Of a stretch of DNA of 10,447 nucleotides, positions 6,780-10,447 are shown one piece after another. This stretch comes from Thermoplasmata archaeon (lineage in GTDB: Archaea > Thermoplasmatota > Thermoplasmata > Lutacidiplasmatales > UBA184). Both the position numbers and the translations under genes were made by a program. Under the pieces are notes generated by a model. That model saw only the letters and a program-made list of their open reading frames with translations, searched no databases and had not been told where the DNA came from. The stretch covers positions 1 to 10,447 of the forward strand of contig JASHQY010000058.1 of NCBI GenBank assembly GCA_030038885.1. The letters run 5' to 3'. Numbering within the stretch: position 1 is the first letter of the stretch; every line of letters starts with the position of its first letter.

Positions 6780-7766
6780 TCAGGCCCGGTCCGCGCCTTC
6801 CGGACGCGGCGCGCCGGCGGGGGCCGGGCCGGCAGGCCCCGGCCGCAACGCGTCCGGGCGCGCAGCCGCCGGAGGGGACCCCGGGTCGGGGGCCGCGGGA
6901 CCCCGAACCCCGAACGGTCGTCGAGCGAGCCAGGGGAGCGCCCGCACCACGAGATAGGTGCCGAAGACGATCGTCACGATGAAGAAGCTCGTGGGTTCGA
7001 CCTCGTAGAACGCGATGAAGATGCCCGACCAGGTCGCCGCGAGGGCGACCGCGACCGCGATCGCGACCGCGACGGCCGGACGGCTTGAGAGACGGATCGC
7101 GATCGCGGCCGGGGTGACCGTGAGGGCGAAGATCAGGAGCACGCCGATGATCGTGACCGCGACCGAGATCGCGACCGCGAGCGCGAGGAGGAAGATCAGG
7201 CCGAGGAGGAGGGTGTGCATCCCCTTCGCCTCGGCGACCTCCTCGTCGAGCGACGCGAAGAGGAGCTGGCGGTAGACGAACGCGAGGACCAGCAGCACCG
7301 GGACGCTGGCCTCGAACGTGAAGACGACCTGGGCGGTGCTGATCCCGACGATCTCCCCGAACAGGATCGAGTACGCCTCGGTCGCGAACCCGTTGTAGAA
7401 CGAGAGGAACAAGAGGCCGAGGCCGAGCATGAACGCGAGGACGGTCCCGATCTCGACGTCCCGCTGGGACGCCCGCTGCCCGAGGAGCGCGATCGAGCCG
7501 CCCGACACCGTCGTGAAGAGCAGGAGCCCGTAGATCGGGTTCACGCCGAACAGCACCGCACCGGCCGCGCCGGAGAAGCCGACGTGCCCGAGCGCGTGGG
7601 ACGCGAACGACGAGCGGCGGAGCACGACGAGGTAGCTCACGACCCCGGCGAGGATCGCGATGATCGTGCCGGCCTCGAACGCGTTCCGGACGAACTCGAA
7701 CTGGAGCATGTAGCGGAGGTCGCCCACGACGTTCCAGTTCCACCAGACCCACCCCAGCCCGCTCAT
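6780..7766 (-). CDS. Metal ABC transporter permease, ZnuB/MntB (ABC-3) family
   Basis: A 328-residue integral membrane protein forming the membrane channel of a divalent metal importer (Zn, Mn or Fe; the metal cannot be told from sequence). Family features: SFASHALGHVGFSGAAGA (residues 53-70, the ABC-3 coupling region), LFGEIVGIS (135-143), and the helix GVLLIFALTVTPAAIA (208-223), equivalent to the conserved GxxLxxALLVxPAA segment. About eight helices are visible. Residues 285-328 form a Pro/Ala/Gly-rich cytoplasmic tail that is not part of the family core. The start overlaps the ATPase stop as ATGA (7766-7763), so translation is probably coupled to the ATPase gene. It is the last gene of the metal operon and converges on tRNA-Thr. 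Confidence 0.94.
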   Translation of the reverse strand: MSGLGWVWWNWNVVGDLRYMLQFEFVRNAFEAGTIIAILAGVVSYLVVLRRSSFASHALGHVGFSGAAGAVLFGVNPIYGLLLFTTVSGGSIALLGQRASQRDVEIGTVLAFMLGLGLLFLSFYNGFATEAYSILFGEIVGISTAQVVFTFEASVPVLLVLAFVYRQLLFASLDEEVAEAKGMHTLLLGLIFLLALAVAISVAVTIIGVLLIFALTVTPAAIAIRLSSRPAVAVAIAVAVALAATWSGIFIAFYEVEPTSFFIVTIVFGTYLVVRALPWLARRPFGVRGPAAPDPGSPPAAARPDALRPGPAGPAPAGAPRPEGADRA

Positions 7767-8563
7767 GGGATCGGATCCTCATGGGAATCCTCGCCGCCGA
7801 CGATCACGAGGTTGTTGCGGGAATCGTGCAGGACCTCGACGTGGACCCCGTAGAGCGCCGAGAGGTTCTCGGTCGTCAGGACCTCCTTCGGCGGGCCGGT
7901 CGCGACGCGCCCGTTCGCGATGTAGATGACCTTGTCGAGGCAGCGGATCAGGGGGTTGATGTCGTGCGCGACCAGGAGGGTCGTGACCTTGCGCATCTCG
8001 ACGAGGCCGTGCACGAGCTCGACCAGCTCCTTCGCCCGGCGGAGGTCGAGGTTCGCGAGCGGTTCGTCGAGCAGCAGCATCTCGGGGCGGCCCGCGAGCG
8101 CCTCGGCGAGGAAGATCCGCTGGAGCTCCCCGCCGGACATCCCGCCGAGCGGCTTCGGCCCGAGGTCGACCGCGCCGACCGACTCGAGCGCCTCCTCGGT
8201 CGCCCGGCGCTCGGCCCGGAGCCGCGACGGCGTGAGCGAGGGCACCCAGCGGTTGCCGGAATACCCGAGCCGCACGAGCTGGGCCGCCTCGACGTTGGTC
8301 TCCCGGTCGACGAGGTGCGTCTGCGGGACGTAGCCGATCTTCGGGTTGCCGCGCTGCGGCGGCTCGCCGAACACCCGGACCTCCCCGTGCGTCGGGCGCA
8401 TCAGCCCGAGCAGGAGCCGGAAGAGGGTGGTCTTCCCGGCGCCGTTCGGCCCGATGACCGCGGCGAACTCGCCGCGCTCGATCTCGAAGGTCGCGTCGCT
8501 CCAGACCTTGTGCCCTCGGTAGGCGACGTCGAGGTGCTCGGTGAGCACGGCGTCCCGGGACAC
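7763..8563 (-). CDS. Metal ABC transporter ATPase, ZnuC/MntA-like
   Basis: A 266-residue ABC ATPase that powers the neighbouring permease on the cytoplasmic face. All motifs are intact: Walker A GPNGAGKTT (residues 38-46), Q-loop YVPQ (Q81), signature MSGGELQ (142-148, a variant of LSGGQ), Walker B MLLLDEP (162-168, catalytic E167), D-loop NLD (171-173) and H-loop VAHD (H200). The GTG start at 8563 has GGAGG 3 nt upstream plus a second GGAGG further up; no ATG is available near the conserved N-terminus. It follows the binding-protein gene by 37 nt and overlaps the permease gene by 4 nt. The C-terminal 30 residues after LYGVHVEVLHD match the usual tail of this subfamily. Confidence 0.95.
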   Translation of the reverse strand: MSRDAVLTEHLDVAYRGHKVWSDATFEIERGEFAAVIGPNGAGKTTLFRLLLGLMRPTHGEVRVFGEPPQRGNPKIGYVPQTHLVDRETNVEAAQLVRLGYSGNRWVPSLTPSRLRAERRATEEALESVGAVDLGPKPLGGMSGGELQRIFLAEALAGRPEMLLLDEPLANLDLRRAKELVELVHGLVEMRKVTTLLVAHDINPLIRCLDKVIYIANGRVATGPPKEVLTTENLSALYGVHVEVLHDSRNNLVIVGGEDSHEDPIP

Positions 8564-8585
8564 GCTCCTCCCCCCTCCGCCCGCC

Positions 8586-8600
8586 GCCCGCGCCGCGGGC
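8586..8600 (-). other. Intercistronic palindrome between the binding-protein and ATPase genes
   Basis: GCCCGCG and CGCGGGC flank a single C, an exact dyad that can fold as a 6-bp stem with a 3-nt loop. It starts directly after the binding-protein stop codon (8601-8603) and ends 8 nt before the purine-rich ribosome-binding stretch of the ATPase gene. It may protect the upstream mRNA segment or lower downstream translation, as is common where a binding protein is needed in excess. Chance pairing in a very GC-rich spacer is possible. Confidence 0.35.
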
Positions 8601-9695
8601 TCAGTCTCCGAGGTTCGGCGCGTCGAGGCCGTCGTAGAGCTCGTCCAGCTCGCCGCCCATCCACTGCTGGAACGTGGCGCTCGGCGGGACGACCGTCTCG
8701 GTGACGCTCACGAGGCTCACGTTGTTCTCGGCGGCGAGCGACTTCATCGTATCGGTCAGGGGCGTCACGGTCTGGGCGTTGAACACGAGAACCCGCACGT
8801 GGCCGCTCTCGAGCTGGCACTGGAACGTCACGATGCTCGCGTCCGACGGGTCGTTGCCCTCGGCGACCGCCTCCATGAACGCCGGGGGCGAGACGAGGTC
8901 CAGTCCGGTGGCGTTCGCGAGGTACACGAAGATGCTCTCCGTGGACGCGACGACCGTGCCGGCGAACTGGTCGCGGATCGTCCCGACCTCGTCGTAGAGC
9001 GCGTCGAGCGACGCGGTCAAGTTCGCGTACTGCGCCGTGAAGTAGCCGGCGAGCGACGGGGCGATCGCGGTGAGGTTGTCGTACATCCACGCGACCGTCC
9101 GGTTCACGTAGCTCGGATTGTACCAGAGGTGCGGGTTACCGGAAACGATGCCCCCCGTGACGGAGACCCCCAAGAGGTCGCCGATGTTGAGGACCGTCTG
9201 GTTCGGATTCCCGTCGGCGGCGACCAGCGAGGTCGCCCAGTCGTCGTACCCGACGTTGTTCAGGATCACGTACTGCGCGTCGTGGAACGCGACCGCGTCG
9301 GAATCGTTCGCCTGGTAGTCGTGGGGGTCCGTGTTGGGGTTCGTCACGATGCTCGTGACGCTGACGTGCGATCCGCCCAGCTGAGCGACCAGGCTGCCCC
9401 AGAAGTTCTCGGCCGCGACCACCGGGATCACGATCGGGGTCGTTCCGGGGGACCCTGCGCTCTCGGACGCCAGCGGGGACGCGGTATCCGGAACCGCCGC
9501 GGTCGCCGCGGGCGTTCCCGACCCGGTTCCGGTGGGGGTCGCCGAGGCGTTCGCGATGGCGCTCGGTCCGGTCGGGGTCGTCACGCCCGCGCAGGGAGAT
9601 GCGGGCGCGCTGAGCGCGTACGCCTCGTAGATGCCGGCGGCCGCCAGCACGACGACCACCGCGACGGCCAGCACGACTGTGGTTCTTCGCTGCAT
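8601..9695 (-). CDS. Metal-binding protein of ABC importer, TroA/ZnuA superfamily
   Basis: A 364-residue extracytoplasmic protein that captures divalent metal and passes it to the permease. A basic MQRR start and hydrophobic helix (residues 6-26) form a signal peptide or membrane anchor; there is no clear lipobox. Residues about 30-90 are a Thr/Ser/Pro/Ala-rich linker, probably glycosylated. The TroA domain begins at about residue 91 (VVAAENFWGSLVAQLGG). Likely metal ligands are H125 (TDPHDY), H189 (NPHLWYNP) and E253 (STESIFVYLA); the fourth, usually an Asp near the C-terminus, is not obvious in PPSATFQQWM. There is no His-rich loop of the ZnuA type. These features do not settle Zn, Mn or Fe. 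The start ATG has GGAAGG 5 nt upstream. The gene follows the regulator gene by 29 nt. Confidence 0.93.
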   Translation of the reverse strand: MQRRTTVVLAVAVVVVLAAAGIYEAYALSAPASPCAGVTTPTGPSAIANASATPTGTGSGTPAATAAVPDTASPLASESAGSPGTTPIVIPVVAAENFWGSLVAQLGGSHVSVTSIVTNPNTDPHDYQANDSDAVAFHDAQYVILNNVGYDDWATSLVAADGNPNQTVLNIGDLLGVSVTGGIVSGNPHLWYNPSYVNRTVAWMYDNLTAIAPSLAGYFTAQYANLTASLDALYDEVGTIRDQFAGTVVASTESIFVYLANATGLDLVSPPAFMEAVAEGNDPSDASIVTFQCQLESGHVRVLVFNAQTVTPLTDTMKSLAAENNVSLVSVTETVVPPSATFQQWMGGELDELYDGLDAPNLGD

Positions 9696-9725
9696 CGGTC
9701 CCTTCCGCTGCGTCGCGCGATCCGC

Positions 9726-10163
9726 TTAGCTCGCTCGCGGCGTGTTCGGGGCGTGGCAGGGGGCGATCGGCTCACCATGGGGGCAGGCCGCCGGATGCTG
9801 TTGGGCCCGACAGATCTCCTCGACCGTACGGTGGGAGAGCGCGAGGTCGATCTCACGGGCCGCGTGGCACGTCTCCGACGGCGCCAGTCCGAGGCTGCCG
9901 AAGAGGCTCTCCGCCACGCGGTGGTGGCGCTGGTACTCCTCGAGCGTCGTGCGGCCCTGCGAGGTCAGTCGCGACTTGCCCCGGTGCCGCACGATCAGTC
10001 CCATGTCCTCCAGCGGAGTCAGGTACCCCAGCGCCGACGGTGGTCGGACCTTCAGGGCCTCGGCCGTGAGCTTGAGCGAGACGCCCCGTTCCGGGGACTC
10101 GCGGACGGCGATCGCGCGGAGGGCATCCACTTGGCGTCGGGTCAGTTGCTGCAGGGTCTCCAT
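9726..10163 (-). CDS. DtxR/MntR-family metal-dependent transcription regulator
   Basis: A 145-residue protein with an N-terminal winged helix (about residues 6-70: TRRQVDALRAI, VRPPSALGYLTPLEDMGLI recognition region, KSRLTSQG wing) and a DtxR-type dimerisation/metal domain (HHRVAESLFGSLGL, then HPAACPHGEPI, a family signature). The likely role is sensing metal and repressing this uptake operon. Metal ligands look unusual: H81 and E85 are present, but the next helix reads ETCHAAREIDLALS, and by-eye alignment gives Asp and Leu where MntR/DtxR have Glu and His. Extra Cys/His residues (C99, H100, C118, C127, H129, C136, H137) may form a different site. Start: ATG 10163 lies 27 nt from a strong TATA box and fits a leaderless mRNA. 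The GTG at 10187 lies at the edge of that box and is less likely. It is the first gene of the four-gene metal operon. Confidence 0.9.
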   Translation of the reverse strand: METLQQLTRRQVDALRAIAVRESPERGVSLKLTAEALKVRPPSALGYLTPLEDMGLIVRHRGKSRLTSQGRTTLEEYQRHHRVAESLFGSLGLAPSETCHAAREIDLALSHRTVEEICRAQQHPAACPHGEPIAPCHAPNTPRAS

Positions 10164-10186
10164 CAGGGAACCGGAGGAACTGACCA

Positions 10187-10194
10187 CATATATG
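10187..10194 (-). promoter_or_regulatory. TATA box of the metal-uptake operon
   Basis: CATATATG, a symmetrical AT-rich octamer, is centred about 27 nt before the regulator ATG at 10163. This spacing predicts transcription starting at the A of the ATG, that is a leaderless first gene, and no Shine-Dalgarno sequence precedes that ATG. The putative operator lies 4 bp upstream. Confidence 0.6.
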
Positions 10195-10198
10195 GTGT

Positions 10199-10215
10199 AC
10201 CCTAATTTTTAGGGT
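10199..10215. promoter_or_regulatory. Perfect 17-bp palindrome, probable operator of the DtxR-family regulator
   Basis: ACCCTAA and TTAGGGT, exact reverse complements, flank TTT. The half-sites resemble the TTAGG/CCTAA half-sites of DtxR/IdeR operators. Its place next to the TATA box, over the expected BRE/TFB region, would let a bound repressor block transcription of the regulator and the transporter genes together. I saw no second copy in the window. Confidence 0.65.
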
Positions 10216-10229
10216 GATATGAATCGGGA

Positions 10230-10267
10230 TCGACCGTGGCGCCCCGTTCCAGGGGACGCCCGGTCGA
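10230..10267. other. Imperfect long inverted repeat in the divergent intergenic region
   Basis: TCGACCG (10230-10236) pairs with CGGTCGA (10261-10267). After a T bulge, GGCG and CCCC (10238-10245) pair with GGGG and CGCC (10252-10255, 10257-10260) across an A bulge, around loop GTTCCA. The total is about 15 bp. It lies between the metal operon and the pilin-like gene and belongs clearly to neither. It could be a regulator site, the end of a transcript or a small RNA stem. Confidence 0.35.
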
Positions 10268-10325
10268 CGGCGGGGTCGCGGCCAGCGGCTCCCCGAGAGA
10301 ATTTCCGAGGGTACGCACCGCAAGA

Positions 10326-10333
10326 TTCATAAT
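10326..10333 (+). promoter_or_regulatory. Putative TATA box of the pilin-like gene
   Basis: TTCATAAT is centred about 27 nt before the ATG at 10357, matching leaderless spacing. It is too close to the alternative ATG at 10345, which argues for the later start. Confidence 0.45.
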
Positions 10334-10356
10334 GCCCAATGCGGATGAATACGTGG

Positions 10357-10447
10357 ATGAGCCGCCGGGGGTGGCGTCGCCGACGGTCGCGCGGCGTCGC
10401 GAACATCATTGCGCAGATCCTGCTGCTCGCGATCACGATCGTGATCT
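10357..10447 (+). CDS. Archaeal type IV pilin / archaellin-like N-terminus (gene continues beyond window)
   Basis: Only the first 30 codons are visible. They read MSRRGWRRRRSRG followed by VANIIAQILLLAITIVI: a strongly basic leader, a Gly before a likely prepilin-peptidase cleavage site, and a long hydrophobic helix. This is the typical class III signal peptide of archaeal pilin-like proteins (R-G-V/I-S-x-I-I pattern). The mature protein would be assembled into a cell-surface filament or held in the membrane. ATG 10357 is preferred on promoter spacing; ATG 10345, in the same frame, would add MNTW. The subtype cannot be told without the rest. Confidence 0.65.
   Translation, partial: MSRRGWRRRRSRGVANIIAQILLLAITIVI

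Noticed and set aside
6649..6824. tRNA-Thr as an integration site of a mobile element
   Set aside because: No second copy of the tRNA 3' end, no integrase gene and no change in base composition beside it. The 15-bp direct repeat nearby lies in low-complexity GC-rich coding tails.
7040..7195. GCGACC/GCGATC-like tandem repeats
   Set aside because: They are irregular and encode the Ala/Val/Ile-rich helices of the permease; codon bias in a hydrophobic segment explains them.
10199..10215. CCCTAA/TTAGGG as a telomere-like repeat
   Set aside because: It occurs once on each arm of a single palindrome and is better explained as a regulator site.
1..10447. CRISPR array, insertion sequence or other mobile element
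   Set aside because: I saw no regularly spaced repeats, no transposase or recombinase motifs and no terminal inverted repeats with target duplications.

Overview
The window looks like part of a GC-rich archaeal chromosome, most plausibly a high-GC Thermoplasmata-type euryarchaeon. That placement is inferred from gene style, not from a marker gene. The archaeal signs are a tRNA with no encoded CCA end, TATA-like boxes about 27 nt before the starts of first genes (leaderless style), an archaeal type IV pilin N-terminus at the right edge, and secreted proteins rich in N-x-S/T sequons. Coding density is high, and no gene-free stretch exceeds about 300 bases.

Left part (1-3032, minus strand): a secreted, sequon-rich surface protein runs off the left edge; its leader carries a perfect 10-bp inverted repeat. 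Upstream of it on the same strand is a complete urocanate hydratase (hutU, histidine degradation), with no other hut gene in the window.

Middle (3244-6721, plus strand): divergent from hutU, a two-gene unit encodes a membrane-tethered PstS-like periplasmic-binding-fold protein and, overlapping it, a large polytopic membrane protein ending in a ferredoxin-like Fe-S domain. No phosphate permease or ATPase accompanies them, and the phosphate-binding loop of the PstS-like protein looks degenerate. This is the least explained part of the window. A tRNA-Thr(UGU) gene follows, with its own TATA box overlapping the stop codon of the Fe-S protein.

Right part (10163-6780, minus strand): a four-gene metal-uptake operon reads DtxR-family regulator, TroA/ZnuA-type binding protein, ZnuC-type ATPase, ZnuB-type permease. 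A perfect 17-bp palindrome lies just upstream of the operon TATA box and probably is the operator through which the regulator controls its own operon. The first gene appears leaderless; the binding-protein and ATPase genes have Shine-Dalgarno sequences, and the permease gene is coupled to the ATPase gene by an ATGA overlap.

At the right edge, divergent from the metal operon, the first 30 codons of an archaeal pilin-like gene are visible.
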